A stretch of DNA of 46,377 nt. Source: Candidatus Melainabacteria bacterium. Lineage in GTDB: Bacteria > Cyanobacteriota > Vampirovibrionia > Obscuribacterales > Obscuribacteraceae. Each line of letters begins with the position of its first letter. Positions within the stretch are counted from its first letter, which is position 1. Below the pieces are notes generated by a model. The model searched no databases, was not told the DNA's origin, and saw only the letters and a program-made list of their open reading frames with translations. Where the stretch lies: contig PLZS01000139.1 in NCBI GenBank assembly GCA_003153555.1, positions 1 through 46,377 of the forward strand. The letters run 5' to 3'. Below are positions 24,501-32,673 of the stretch, one piece after another. A program made the position numbers and the translations under genes.

Positions 24501-24807
24501 CGCCAATCCGTAATCGCTATTTCTTGGGGAGAGTGAGAGGTGACGCCAATAGCGTCTCTCCATTCTTCCCATTTTAATTTTTTCTATTACGACATATAGT
24601 TTCACGAGATTCAAAAAAGAGGCGCGCCGGCGATAATCGACAAACCTGCTTCAGAAGGCTCATCCGTCTTGATCGCTTGAAGTTGTGCAATCGCGCATCA
24701 ATTCTGCACTTCACCGCAGCACATGTGCTAACAAACCGCTTCTTAGCTGTGTTTAAAAAGGTTATCGTCAACCTGCAAAAAATTGATCGCCAGGGAGATG
24801 ATACAAG
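24501..24807. other. Spacer without a gene
   Basis: It contains an imperfect GGAGAG/CTCTCC inverted repeat (about 24532-24561) that could end the coiled-coil gene transcript, then AT-rich sequence. Nothing else is supported. Confidence 0.5.
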
Positions 24808-25329
24808 ATGATACAAGATGCAGTCTTTCAAACATACGTGGAGCTAGCAGGCAATGCATGTGATGCGGGAAACCTCGCGCTTGGCGAAAGAATGCTTCGA
24901 GCTGCCTTAGAAGAAACTGAGCGCCTTGAACACTCCTCCCTCGAGGATGCCATCAACAGCCTAGCCTACGTTCACTATCAGCGAGGTAAATTTAGACGAG
25001 CTGAACTAGTTTTAAAACGCGGACTTAAGATGTACGAAAATGTACTGGGCACCAACAACCTGCACGTTGCGGCTCTGATGCTGAACCTGGCAGGGCTGTA
25101 TCTCAGCCGCAAAAAAGATTCATCAGCGCGACTTATGTATGAGCGATACATCCAAGTGATCGAGGTCCTTCACGGACACGATCACAAACTATTGGAAAGA
25201 CCCCTATCCCAGCTTGCTTACATCGACACAACGCACGGACGTTTTGAGAGCGCTCAATTGTTCTATATGCGAGCCGTCAAAATCCGAAATCTCATTCACA
25301 ATCCAGACATTTGCGCACCGCTGGTTTGA
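24808..25329 (+). CDS. TPR protein, paralog of 33868-34398
   Basis: The 173-residue protein is built of tetratricopeptide repeats: DAVFQTYVELAGNACDAGNL, INSLAYVHYQRGKFRRAELV, VAALMLNLAGLYLSRKKDSS and PLSQLAYIDTTHGRFESAQL each fit the helix-turn-helix TPR pattern, of the longer kinesin-light-chain type. It should be a cytoplasmic protein-binding scaffold. The gene at 33868-34398 encodes a close relative over the full length. At the start a ten-base block (ATGATACAAG) is duplicated, giving an out-of-frame ATG at 24798 and moving GGGAG ten bases from the real ATG. Confidence 0.85.
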   Translation: MIQDAVFQTYVELAGNACDAGNLALGERMLRAALEETERLEHSSLEDAINSLAYVHYQRGKFRRAELVLKRGLKMYENVLGTNNLHVAALMLNLAGLYLSRKKDSSARLMYERYIQVIEVLHGHDHKLLERPLSQLAYIDTTHGRFESAQLFYMRAVKIRNLIHNPDICAPLV

Positions 25330-25351
25330 CGAAAAAAACGCGTTGCGAAAT

Positions 25352-25393
25352 CCGAAGGAGGAGCCAGGCGTACTGTGCCGGGCTCCTCTTCGT
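25352..25393. terminator. Bidirectional hairpin between convergent genes
   Basis: CGAAGGAGGAGCC pairs with GGCTCCTCTTCG with one bulge. On the minus strand a run of T residues follows about 14 bases later. It lies between the TPR gene and the S53 protease gene, which converge. Confidence 0.6.
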
Positions 25394-25417
25394 TCGGATG
25401 GTCTGACGACCGCTGCT

Positions 25418-26998
25418 TTAGCCTGCGATGCGACTTTGTGAAGCGGCGTTATCGTTCGCCAGCCAGTCTACCAACTGACCTCCTTTAGGAGTGCCCCAGC
25501 CGGTGGCATTGTCATAGCCATGCTTGGCTGTGTAGCCACCGCCGATGCCATCACCATTGTCGCCGCGGGTTATGTCGGTAAAGAGTACATGGTAGAGGGG
25601 CGAGTTGGCGATGCGATAAATGATTGGGTTTGCCGGGCCGAGTCGGCCGCCGGCGGCTTCTGTTGCCAGAGACCACAAAGCCGCGACCGACGGTGCGGCA
25701 AAACTGGTGCCTCCGTTGTTGATCCATTTGCCCTGGAAATAAAAGTGGTAACCTGTTTGAGGGTCTGCATCCAGAGCCACGTCGGGAGTATTCCTCATTT
25801 TAGCGAATCCCACTCCTCGCTGCCAGGAAGGACGTGGGAAAATTTGCGAAACTCCGCCTCCCGAACCAGACCATGCCGTTTGCCACGAGCCGCCGTCGGT
25901 CAGGTGCATGCTAGTGCCACCAACTGCGGTTACATTTGGATCTGAGGATGGGAAGTCCGCTGCTTTCGACGAGGTGTCAGGTCCGAATTGGGTATTGCAG
26001 TCGTAGACTCCGTTGTCACCGCTGGCGGCAAAAACTGCCATACCTTGAGCAGCAGCTTCCTCGAAGATCTGGTGTTGGGCTTGGAGTTGAGAAGGTTGAG
26101 ACTGCTGCTCGCAGGCGCCCCAGCTCGTCGTGACGACATCTGCTTTGTTGTCTGTGACGATCCTGTTGTACACCAACGAGAACGTCATAAACTCTGGGTT
26201 ATTGCCGCTGTAGACAAGAACATTAGCTGCTTGAGCCTGATCACCGACCATCTCGAGATCCAAAGTTGTTTCCGGATCGATTTGGCCGGTTACGCCACCA
26301 ACGGGAATGTTTGTCACGTGACCTGTTCGGTGAACGTCATGCTTGCTCCAGAAAGTGCTCACGTCGCTGGGAAGGTAAGTGTATGCCGTCGCGATTGCGA
26401 TCGTTACACCACGTCCAGAGTACCGACCCGGGTTGCTGACGTTGTTGCTGTTTGGGAAATTGTAAGCGGTGGCGATGTCTTGAGGGTAGTACATGCGGCT
26501 GTGCAACTGGATCGTGGCACTCGGAAATATTACAGACTGGACAACGTCTGCCAGGTCAGCGCTGACGTTTAAACCGGAGAGGGCATTGATTTGGGCAGCT
26601 GTGCCCTTAAATTCGATGAGCAGCCGGTTCGGCGCCACGGAAACGAGCTTAAGTCCGTGACTCCAGAAGCGCCTCAAGACCTTGCTGACCGCCCTATCCG
26701 TCGGTCCAAACCGCGCGACAAACTGGGCGGTCGTGAGGTAGTGATGGTATATCGGGGAACCAGGATCGGCCTGTTCCGCCAGTAACCGGTTCAGATTTTC
26801 CTGATTGCGTAGCTTGAGACTGACGACCAGATCAACGGACTGCGGAGGGGCAACCGCTGAAGCTGTATTCGCGCTGCTGATCTCCAGCCTTGATTGAAGG
26901 GAGTCCGACACCGCCGGAGCGGCTTGAGATGTACTGAGAGCGACAGATCCAAGGGCGAGCACCGCGAAGAAAACCCGGGTGCAGCGTGAGAGTTTCAT
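25418..26998 (-). CDS. Secreted S53 family serine protease (sedolisin)
   Basis: The second of two adjacent ATGs (26998) has GGAG at five bases and is preferred. Residues 1-27 are a signal peptide. Residues about 45-165 form the pro-kumamolisin activation domain (PIYHHYLTTAQFVARFGPTD), removed on maturation at low pH in this family. The catalytic domain has the Glu-x3-Asp pair in DPETTLDLEM (about residues 243 and 247), the oxyanion Asp in FAASGDNG (about 328) and the nucleophile Ser in NNGGTSFAAPS (about 432). A Ca2+ site is expected at TDITRGDNGDG and the C-terminal GYDNATGWGTP. The typical role is an extracellular acidic endopeptidase. All catalytic residues are present. Confidence 0.95.
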   Translation of the reverse strand: MKLSRCTRVFFAVLALGSVALSTSQAAPAVSDSLQSRLEISSANTASAVAPPQSVDLVVSLKLRNQENLNRLLAEQADPGSPIYHHYLTTAQFVARFGPTDRAVSKVLRRFWSHGLKLVSVAPNRLLIEFKGTAAQINALSGLNVSADLADVVQSVIFPSATIQLHSRMYYPQDIATAYNFPNSNNVSNPGRYSGRGVTIAIATAYTYLPSDVSTFWSKHDVHRTGHVTNIPVGGVTGQIDPETTLDLEMVGDQAQAANVLVYSGNNPEFMTFSLVYNRIVTDNKADVVTTSWGACEQQSQPSQLQAQHQIFEEAAAQGMAVFAASGDNGVYDCNTQFGPDTSSKAADFPSSDPNVTAVGGTSMHLTDGGSWQTAWSGSGGGVSQIFPRPSWQRGVGFAKMRNTPDVALDADPQTGYHFYFQGKWINNGGTSFAAPSVAALWSLATEAAGGRLGPANPIIYRIANSPLYHVLFTDITRGDNGDGIGGGYTAKHGYDNATGWGTPKGGQLVDWLANDNAASQSRIAG

Positions 26999-27100
26999 CA
27001 TAACTCCTCAATTGACTATTCTGACGGACGCTTGGACAAGGAAAACCAGCCCTGGAATCAGATCAAGAAAGACCGTGCATTTTCACCCCCCTTCCCAGAC

Positions 27101-27116
27101 GCACCAAAAGTGGTGC
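27101..27116. repeat. 16-base hairpin of the GCACC family
   Basis: GCACCAAAAGTGGTGC has a perfect six-base stem and four-base loop. It lies 86 bases after the stop of the 27202-28737 gene and before the S53 gene start. There is no T-run. Confidence 0.65.
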
Positions 27117-27201
27117 TTGTGACCTCCCTGTGTCCGATCTCAAATCAGTTCGGAAGTGACATTCCTGGAGGAGTCCATTCAGTTACATAGAAGTCCTCCT
27201 G

Positions 27202-28737
27202 CTACTTACTGAGAGTGCCTTCCAGCAAGGTTGCCAGCTGGCAAAGTTCAGCAATCAGATCGTCTGCTCCCAGTGGCCTTTTGGTGATTTGCATGATTTG
27301 CTCTTCTGGCGTGTTGAGTAAACCAGTACGACGATGCCTCGCCATGAAAGGACCGACGGAGCGCGAAGCATATGTGCCAAAGCGTTTGCGCAGCGACTGC
27401 CGAACCTGAACCGCCCAAGCCATACCGAGCACATAGTTGTGACAGTAGGTTGGATAGCTGAGGTAGTGAGGAACGTCTACAGCCCAAGACCCGGGTGGTA
27501 TACGGGACTCGAGGGATGGGTCATTCCAAGCCCAAGCCATTGCTTTGGCGTATGCGGCATCGAGATCTTGATGCGGATCTCTGTACAACTCGATCTCGAA
27601 CTCCACGATTGCGATTAGGTGCGGCAAATCTTCAAACCTCGAGGTCAGTTGCAAGCGCCACAGCTTCGGCATCAATTCTTCCATTTCTTTTGTTGAAATG
27701 TTGAAAACATGCCGGAGCCAACGAGGCTCATAGACCAACTCTTCCGACAGCAAGGCCACTGCTTCGGCAGTGAAACTGTCTTGCTGACGCAGAAGTGGTG
27801 GCATCGCGGGATCGATTGAGCGGCAATCAACGCCGTGACCGAACACCTCGTGCAATAACTGAGCCTTCAAGTTATTCAACGTCATTGGTGCAGGAGACCG
27901 CTGGATGTTGGTGTGAACCCTGACGTCAAATGGCGGATCGATCTGAGAAGCGAACCAGAATCTGTCTTTGTAACGTCGTGGATAAAGATCCGCTGACTCC
28001 AGCACGGCATCGATCACACATGGAGAAACTCCCATCAGCTGGGCGGTCTGCCGCAACATCAGTGAAGCATCGGTGATCCGCCCAGCATACGGATGAAGAT
28101 CGAGCGATGGTTGCGGGGTAAGTGCCAAGACGGAGGCGATTCTTGGTCGCAGCACATCTAAAGCACTTCTGAGCTCGCCGAGAATCTGACGGATATGAGT
28201 CATATCCATTCCGGCATTCAGGAGATAGAAGTTCGAAAAACCGTTCAAGTTGGCCAGTCGGTTGCGTTCACAGATCAGCTCACGCATCGACTCGCAGAAA
28301 GTCCTACCTTCACCTGGAAGAGTTTGCTGTGCCACCTTGTAAGGATCGATTGCAGCGGTTTTGATTCTAACCAACTCATTGTTGTGTGCATCTACTTTTG
28401 CCAGTAAAGCCTCAATGAGGGGATTACTGCTCACGTTCTGTCGGTAGGTTTGCGCGGCCACCTGCAGTGATCTACGAGTGGCCTTATTCAAAGTTCTAAA
28501 GCGTGGATCTTGCACAAGTCCCTGAACAGCTTGGCAAGCCGCTGAGTTACTTTTTGTCGCGCGCAAGATGGCGTTTGCAGCCAGCAATGAGGCTTTGTTG
28601 CGTTGAATGGATCGTTGCTTGAAGTTCCAAGATGCGATGTCGCTCTCGATCCTGTCGTGGTGCAGTCGAGTGCCAAAGCTTTCAAGAAATTGCGCTGCTT
28701 GTTCCTCGTAAGTTGCTCCCAGATCCTGAACGGACAT
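27202..28737 (-). CDS. M2/ACE-like metallopeptidase with an HExxxH motif
   Basis: ATG 28737 follows AAGGA with a seven-base spacer. The 511-residue protein is mostly helical and has no signal peptide. LLHEVFGHG holds His296-Glu297-x3-His301, one residue longer than the normal HExxH; 23 residues later DSFTAEAVALLSEEL supplies Glu325, the spacing seen in angiotensin-converting-enzyme-like M2 peptidases. The C-terminal YLSYPTYCHNYVLGMAWAVQ also resembles M2/M3 enzymes. The only well-known HExxGH peptidase is dipeptidyl peptidase III (M49), whose other motifs are absent. It is most likely a cytoplasmic zinc oligopeptidase or carboxypeptidase of the M2/M3/M32 fold. Confidence 0.8.
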   Translation of the reverse strand: MSVQDLGATYEEQAAQFLESFGTRLHHDRIESDIASWNFKQRSIQRNKASLLAANAILRATKSNSAACQAVQGLVQDPRFRTLNKATRRSLQVAAQTYRQNVSSNPLIEALLAKVDAHNNELVRIKTAAIDPYKVAQQTLPGEGRTFCESMRELICERNRLANLNGFSNFYLLNAGMDMTHIRQILGELRSALDVLRPRIASVLALTPQPSLDLHPYAGRITDASLMLRQTAQLMGVSPCVIDAVLESADLYPRRYKDRFWFASQIDPPFDVRVHTNIQRSPAPMTLNNLKAQLLHEVFGHGVDCRSIDPAMPPLLRQQDSFTAEAVALLSEELVYEPRWLRHVFNISTKEMEELMPKLWRLQLTSRFEDLPHLIAIVEFEIELYRDPHQDLDAAYAKAMAWAWNDPSLESRIPPGSWAVDVPHYLSYPTYCHNYVLGMAWAVQVRQSLRKRFGTYASRSVGPFMARHRRTGLLNTPEEQIMQITKRPLGADDLIAELCQLATLLEGTLSK

Positions 28738-28802
28738 GTGATCATCCTTTCACGCTCAAGGAAAACAAAGGGTTTCCTTGTCCTTGCCTGATCTTGTCGA
28801 TT

Positions 28803-28833
28803 GGAGGCGCAAGCGGAGATTGCTTGCGCCTCC
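28803..28833. repeat. Perfect 12-bp inverted repeat
   Basis: GGAGGCGCAAGC and its exact complement enclose seven bases. It sits 66 bases upstream of the peptidase start and after the StiP-like gene. It has no T-run and may be a processing site or leader hairpin. Confidence 0.7.
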
Positions 28834-28865
28834 CAGTAGAATCAGGTCGTCCTTTCTTGATAAAG

Positions 28866-28881
28866 GCACCAGCAGTGGTGC
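28866..28881 (-). terminator. GCACC-family hairpin at the 3' end of the StiP-like gene
   Basis: GCACCACTGCTGGTGC on the minus strand is followed by CTTTATC. A small palindrome CTTGATAATCAAG stands immediately before it. Together they form a plausible terminator 41 bases after the stop at 28922. Confidence 0.5.
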
Positions 28882-28921
28882 TTGATTATCAAGTTTTTAG
28901 CTCCTTTGCCCAGCGATTGCC

Positions 28922-29950
28922 TTAACTGCGCAAAATCACCGCGGCTTGATACGGCAGCAGTGAATCGATGATAGTCTCGTGTCCCGCAGCTTCGGCTAAC
29001 AGAGAAAGATGCAGGGTGTCAGCAGCATCCCTGCATTTAAGCAGCAAGATCATCGGCGTAGTGCGCGTCAGAAGAGCGCGGGTGGCCTCGTTTACTCCCG
29101 GCATCACGGCTTGACTGGACCGGGCTCTGTAGCGTTGCTCGCAACTCCAGACGAACCGGTTCGACTGCAATTGATGTGACTGGCGACTCAGCATGCTGAC
29201 GGGCTGGCCGCAATCACGGGCCATCGCCTGCTTGACAAAAACGCTTAGTCTGTCGACAAACCATCTGGATAGGTCGTGCTCGGCCAGTTCAGGCAAGTAG
29301 AAGCAGCGATCGAAATCAGCCTCCTCAGCAGCCGCTTGACTGTTTGTCACCAGTCCATTGACCACTGCCCTATGCATCGCGGATGGTATCAGATAGTCAG
29401 CGCTACTTCCGGCCAGATCGGCAGCGCCGGCCAGGTCAGAAAGCACCGCCAGCTGAACTTTTAACCGAGACCCCGCCAGCGTTAAGTAGCCATGCGCGGA
29501 GTGCCTCAACTCTGCGGAGATAGAGCCTTTGCCGGTCCAGCCGTCGAAGAAGACGAGAGAATGCGGCTGATGGCGGGCCAGGATGTAATCAAGCCCGCGC
29601 CGGTCAAGCCCTCGGCCACGCACGGTAGATACTGAATAGTGCACCGAAGAGCGCCCGAGCATCTTCAAGGCCCGATGCACTAGAATTGCCAGCGGCGTTC
29701 CGGCGCACATCAGGCTGACGATTACGATTTCGCCGGGGCGCTGAGCCAAACCACGAGCGATTCGAACCACGTCGCCAGCCACTAGCTGACCATTGCGCAA
29801 ACACGCGGCAAGGAAGAGCTGATCGTAGCCTGACACCGGATGCGGTGCGTGGGCTCGCAGCAGCGCTTCTGCGTCATCACTTGCATTTGCAAGCAACGGA
29901 TCAATGCAGAAAGTGACGTCGCTGGAGTCGTAGCTTCCAGAGAATTTCAT
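28922..29950 (-). CDS. StiP-type phosphoribosyltransferase of Ter systems
   Basis: The start MKFSGSYDSSDVTF at 29950 has AAGGA eight bases upstream. The 342-residue protein matches the 'cysteine protease StiP' family, which is tied to tellurium-resistance (Ter) operons and is better seen as a phosphoribosyltransferase: FSGSYDSSDVTF, EIVIVSLMCAGTPLAILVHR, SVHYSVSTVRGRGLD and the PRPP-loop LVFFDGWTGKGSI. Then IPSAMHRAVVNGLVTNSQ and a C-terminal PELOTA-like region, EATRALLTRTTPMILLL to LLPYQAAVIL, complete the family. It may act in synthesis of a modified nucleoside. The partner genes usual in Ter operons (ATP-grasp, HAD, TerD) are not next to it. Confidence 0.85.
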   Translation of the reverse strand: MKFSGSYDSSDVTFCIDPLLANASDDAEALLRAHAPHPVSGYDQLFLAACLRNGQLVAGDVVRIARGLAQRPGEIVIVSLMCAGTPLAILVHRALKMLGRSSVHYSVSTVRGRGLDRRGLDYILARHQPHSLVFFDGWTGKGSISAELRHSAHGYLTLAGSRLKVQLAVLSDLAGAADLAGSSADYLIPSAMHRAVVNGLVTNSQAAAEEADFDRCFYLPELAEHDLSRWFVDRLSVFVKQAMARDCGQPVSMLSRQSHQLQSNRFVWSCEQRYRARSSQAVMPGVNEATRALLTRTTPMILLLKCRDAADTLHLSLLAEAAGHETIIDSLLPYQAAVILRS

Positions 29951-30114
29951 CGATGTTGTCCTTTCACGAACTTGGAACAACCAGTTGCATGTTCTGCTTG
30001 CCTTTCTAATCAAGGCGCGACTTGCTTCGCAGACCTCCTGCACATGCTGCAAAACCTAGCGTAACTGCGCCAGGTCTTGGTATCGAATACGGTAGCGAAA
30101 TTACGATTGAACGC

Positions 30115-30213
30115 GGGAATCAGATCGAGAAGGAATGCGATGCCTGCACGCTAGCGGCCAATAGGCCAAGTGCGTTGCTGCATTGGCGCATGCCACTTCC
30201 CGATCTGACTCCC
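30115..30213 (-). ncRNA. Structured leader element, copy C
   Basis: A 99-base element is closed by a 13-bp stem (30115-30127 with 30201-30213). Inside are GAAG/CTTC and ATGCG/CGCAT helices and a terminal GGCC-TATT-GGCC hairpin. The outer stem is complete only in the minus-strand RNA: the one imperfect pair is G-U there but A-C in the plus-strand RNA. It shares CAACGCAC..GGCCTATTGG..CGTGCA with copies at 30469-30527 and 30569-30623. It lies about 170 bases upstream of the StiP-like start on the same strand. Whether it is a regulatory leader or a separate small RNA is not known. Confidence 0.45.
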
Positions 30214-30371
30214 TAGCCGCTGCCATTTCGCTTGCCCCTTAATTTGAACCAACCGCTGCTCCGGTTAATTAGGTCCAAATCAGAGTTCAAACTCGACCAC
30301 TGGAGCGTTCCTTCTAATTGTCGAAGTCCGTCTTTTTAAGCAGTCACGGCGGGGCGAAATGGCAGCGTTAG

Positions 30372-30428
30372 CTAAAGTCCATCAAGGATGAGCATGCCGA
30401 CGATGCCGAAGGAAGTTAGAAGTTTCAC
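30372..30428 (-). CDS. Micro-ORF of 18 codons ending Ile-Leu-Asp-Gly-Leu
   Basis: GTG at 30428 follows AAGGAG with an optimal eight-base spacer and encodes MKLLTSFGIVGMLILDGL, a hydrophobic peptide. An ATG six bases earlier is in frame but too close to the AAGGAG. The second micro-ORF at 30662-30703 ends in the same LDGL and is followed by a similar 3' sequence, so the pair looks duplicated. It may be a leader peptide or a small membrane peptide. Confidence 0.4.
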   Translation of the reverse strand: MKLLTSFGIVGMLILDGL

Positions 30429-30468
30429 GGGCATTTCTCCTTGCTCTGATGCGTGTTGCCGATAGTGA

Positions 30469-30527
30469 GAATGCAAATGCGTGCACGCTGGTGACCAATA
30501 GGCCTGGTGCGTTGCAGCGCAGCATTC
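30469..30527 (-). repeat. Structured leader element, copy B
   Basis: GAATGC and GCATTC close the element. The interior on the minus strand reads CTGCAACGCACCAGGCC, TATTGGTCACCAGCG and TGCACGC. It is nearly identical over about 50 bases to copy A (30569-30623). Confidence 0.55.
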
Positions 30528-30568
30528 TGATAGTTCATCGGGGATCAAAAGGCAGTGTTGCGATGTGA

Positions 30569-30623
30569 GATGCTGAGTGCACGCTGGTGACCAATAGGTC
30601 TGGTACGTTGCAGCGCAGCATTC
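30569..30623 (-). repeat. Structured leader element, copy A
   Basis: ATGCTG/CAGCAT arms enclose the same core as copy B (CAACGTACCAGACCTATTGG on the minus strand). It lies directly downstream of the micro-ORF 30662-30703, as copy B lies directly upstream of the micro-ORF 30372-30428. Confidence 0.55.
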
Positions 30624-30661
30624 TAGTAATTCATCGTGGATGGGTCAAATAGCAGGGATTG

Positions 30662-30703
30662 CTAGAGTCCGTCGAGAACGAATCCAGAGATGGTTGTCCT
30701 CAT
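30662..30703 (-). CDS. Micro-ORF of 13 codons with a perfect Shine-Dalgarno sequence
   Basis: AAGGAGGTGATG precedes ATG at 30703; AAGGAGGTGAT is fully complementary to the usual 3' end of 16S rRNA, the strongest such site in the window. The product is MRTTISGFVLDGL. It shares the end Leu-Asp-Gly-Leu-stop and about 20 following bases with the micro-ORF at 30372-30428. Such a strong signal before a 13-codon frame suggests regulation by translation of a leader peptide. Confidence 0.4.
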   Translation of the reverse strand: MRTTISGFVLDGL

Positions 30704-30719
30704 CATCACCTCCTTCCAA

Positions 30720-32052
30720 ATTATTTGACCCTTCGCTAGCGCGTTGATCACGAGATGCTTGGGCGGATTTGCTTCGATGAAAGACCACACGTTGAAAGTG
30801 CGAAAAGGGAACATTTTATGGTGGGCTAAATGGTGTGGTGGCTGGTTTTTTGGCGTCGGGAATTTGGGAAACAGAAGATACCTCTTGGTATCAAACTTCA
30901 GACTGTAATACGTCAATCGGTGTAAAGAAGATTGATGGCAGTAAATTCCTGACAGTGACTCAAAAACGCACATTTGGGAATAAATTATTATCGACAAGAG
31001 TGATGAAAATTAAGATTGTCGATGTGATTCCTACGTATGCTTTTTGATGCCGGCACATAGTGCGGCTCTGCTAGCAGCTTTCCCCACTTTCTGACAGTTC
31101 CTGCACCACATATAGGTACACGACAAGGAAGACTCGAGAAAACAGCACAACAAAACGCCGTTGCTATTACGCAATTAACACTCTTTCAAAGGTAATTGCT
31201 GACACGTCGTGGTTCGACTTTTGAATGTCGATTCGAGCAGATGCAAATGGTCAGTTTCTCTTGAGCCGCGTGCTAGTACAGCGACGCTATGGCTTGAGAG
31301 CAACAAGCGTACGTAAGAATCTCATAGGCAAATTCATTTTTAGCCGTCGCTGGTGCCTGATAATCGATCCAGGAATGGCCGAGCTTCAGACACTGCCTGG
31401 ATTAGCATCGGAACAATGGTTGATACAAAAAAGATTGTTGAGATCACCAAAGTTTGATAGCAAGAAGTATCTTCTATTCCCCCAATTTTCCGAGAAATCC
31501 AGCCACCATAGTACCCACACCGCATTGACAACCAAGCTCTGCCCCATCCCCCTCTTATATCCAGTCTTTGGAGTAATCACTAACAGTCATTGCTACGAAC
31601 TCGATTCGATCGGTTCTTCAATTCCAAACACCACCGGTCATCGCATCGCCTCGTTCATTCCAAATACCATCGCGTAATTCCACCACCTCATTCGGTATCA
31701 AGAGCTCAAACCTAGCGTGAGGTTTTGCAGACATCGACAACATGTAATATTCCAAGTGGAGGCGCCTATACGAAGCAGATCCTCATTTTCTGCCTGTTTG
31801 GCGATGAGCACGCTCTCCTCGAGTCGCTTCCCGGTCTTGCCAAATCCCTGCCCATCTCGTCTTCCAGTTTGCCATCAGCGGCATCAAGGCGCAACGGATT
31901 CAGATGCACCCCGAAATTACGCCGGGCGAAATCACCGGCACCAGGGTGTTCAACCAAGAAACCCGGAGCTTTAACATCTGCACAAGCCCCAATCACCAAG
32001 CTCGGTACAGCCGTCCATCAGTTAAAGCTCAATAGTAGAAAGGTACACACAC
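30720..32052. other. AT-rich stretch of gene fragments, no intact gene supported
   Basis: About 1.3 kb with no frame that has both a ribosome site and protein-like composition. Two related pieces lie in opposite orientation (30822-30900 and 31448-31518). Read plus and minus respectively, they encode similar words around Glu-Asp-Thr-Ser-x-Tyr-Gln-Thr, so both may be relics of one gene family. A minus frame (31766-31999) has somewhat protein-like composition but no start signal. This could be a decayed insertion. Confidence 0.5.
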
Positions 32053-32550
32053 TTGTTACCTCCTTTCACAGCCGAGGGTTTTCTGCCGCAAGGGCTGCAC
32101 CATGCCAGTTGGACCGAGTTCGTTACCCGTTTTGGAAACGGAAAGAGACGAACTCACTTGCTCGAATTCGGACTTCAACACCTGCTGAACCTGCTTGCCG
32201 CGGCAGGCTGCACGGAGGTGAGGCTGGGCGGAAGCTTCGTCACGACCAAAGAGAGGCCCGGAGACTTCGACGGAGTCTGGATGAGTGCGGGCGTGGATGA
32301 AAACCGATTGCCGATGGAAATCTACGCCTCAGTAGGAGCCCAGTCAGATATCTTCGGGGGCTCGTTAGTTCCAGAAAACTGGCAGTACACCGACATCGGC
32401 GTGCTGGCTCAAGCCCTGGAAACGAACAGAAAGGGAATCAAAGTAGGAATGGTTGTACTGGCACCACAGGAGGTGCCTTTTATCCAACCACTCGATCGAT
32501 ATCGGCGCTTTTTCACCGCGGCGCCGATATCACATCCGTGGGATCGGTGA
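32053..32550 (+). CDS. DUF6932-like nucleotidyltransferase-fold protein
   Basis: The start is TTG at 32053, eight to nine bases after AAAGG. The sequence has the DUF6932 pattern: LPPFTAEGFLPQGLHHASWT, EFVTRFGNGKRR, AAAGCTEVRLGGSFVTTKER and PGDFDGVW, in which Gly-Ser-Phe-x-Thr and Asp-Phe-Asp recall the Gly-Ser and Asp-x-Asp of nucleotidyltransferases. FGGSLVPENW and NRKGIKVGMVVL follow as in the family. Relatives occur as putative antitoxins or stand-alone enzymes. The last 30 codons are not family-like and contain a GCACC-type hairpin with a T-run, so the original stop may have been lost. A small membrane protein follows. Confidence 0.7.
   Translation: MLPPFTAEGFLPQGLHHASWTEFVTRFGNGKRRTHLLEFGLQHLLNLLAAAGCTEVRLGGSFVTTKERPGDFDGVWMSAGVDENRLPMEIYASVGAQSDIFGGSLVPENWQYTDIGVLAQALETNRKGIKVGMVVLAPQEVPFIQPLDRYRRFFTAAPISHPWDR
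32461..32476 (+). repeat. GCACC-family hairpin with T-run, inside a reading frame
   Basis: GCACCACAGGAGGTGC, extended to a six-bp stem by flanking G and C and followed by TTTTAT, looks like an intrinsic terminator. It lies within the 3' end of the frame 32053-32550, just after the last family-like residues. Confidence 0.55.
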
Positions 32551-32673
32551 GGTTGGTTGCGCCCAATCGGTGCATCAGAGGTTTCTCCGGACGAGGCGTT
32601 CGGCTTTGAAAACCTGGACCAGTTTGACCACATCAACTCAATCCGCTCACACTCACTATCGAAAGGGGCTCAT

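Noticed and set aside
30425..30538. 37-codon minus frame overlapping the GTG of the 18-codon micro-ORF
   Set aside because: No ribosome site. The equivalent frame in the neighbouring repeat copy has an early stop, so it is not conserved as coding.
31225..32300. Plus-strand frames at 31225-31677 and 31725-32300
   Set aside because: Low-complexity or frame-shadow composition, no ribosome sites; the first lies opposite to a related fragment, the second overlaps the DUF6932-like gene in another frame.
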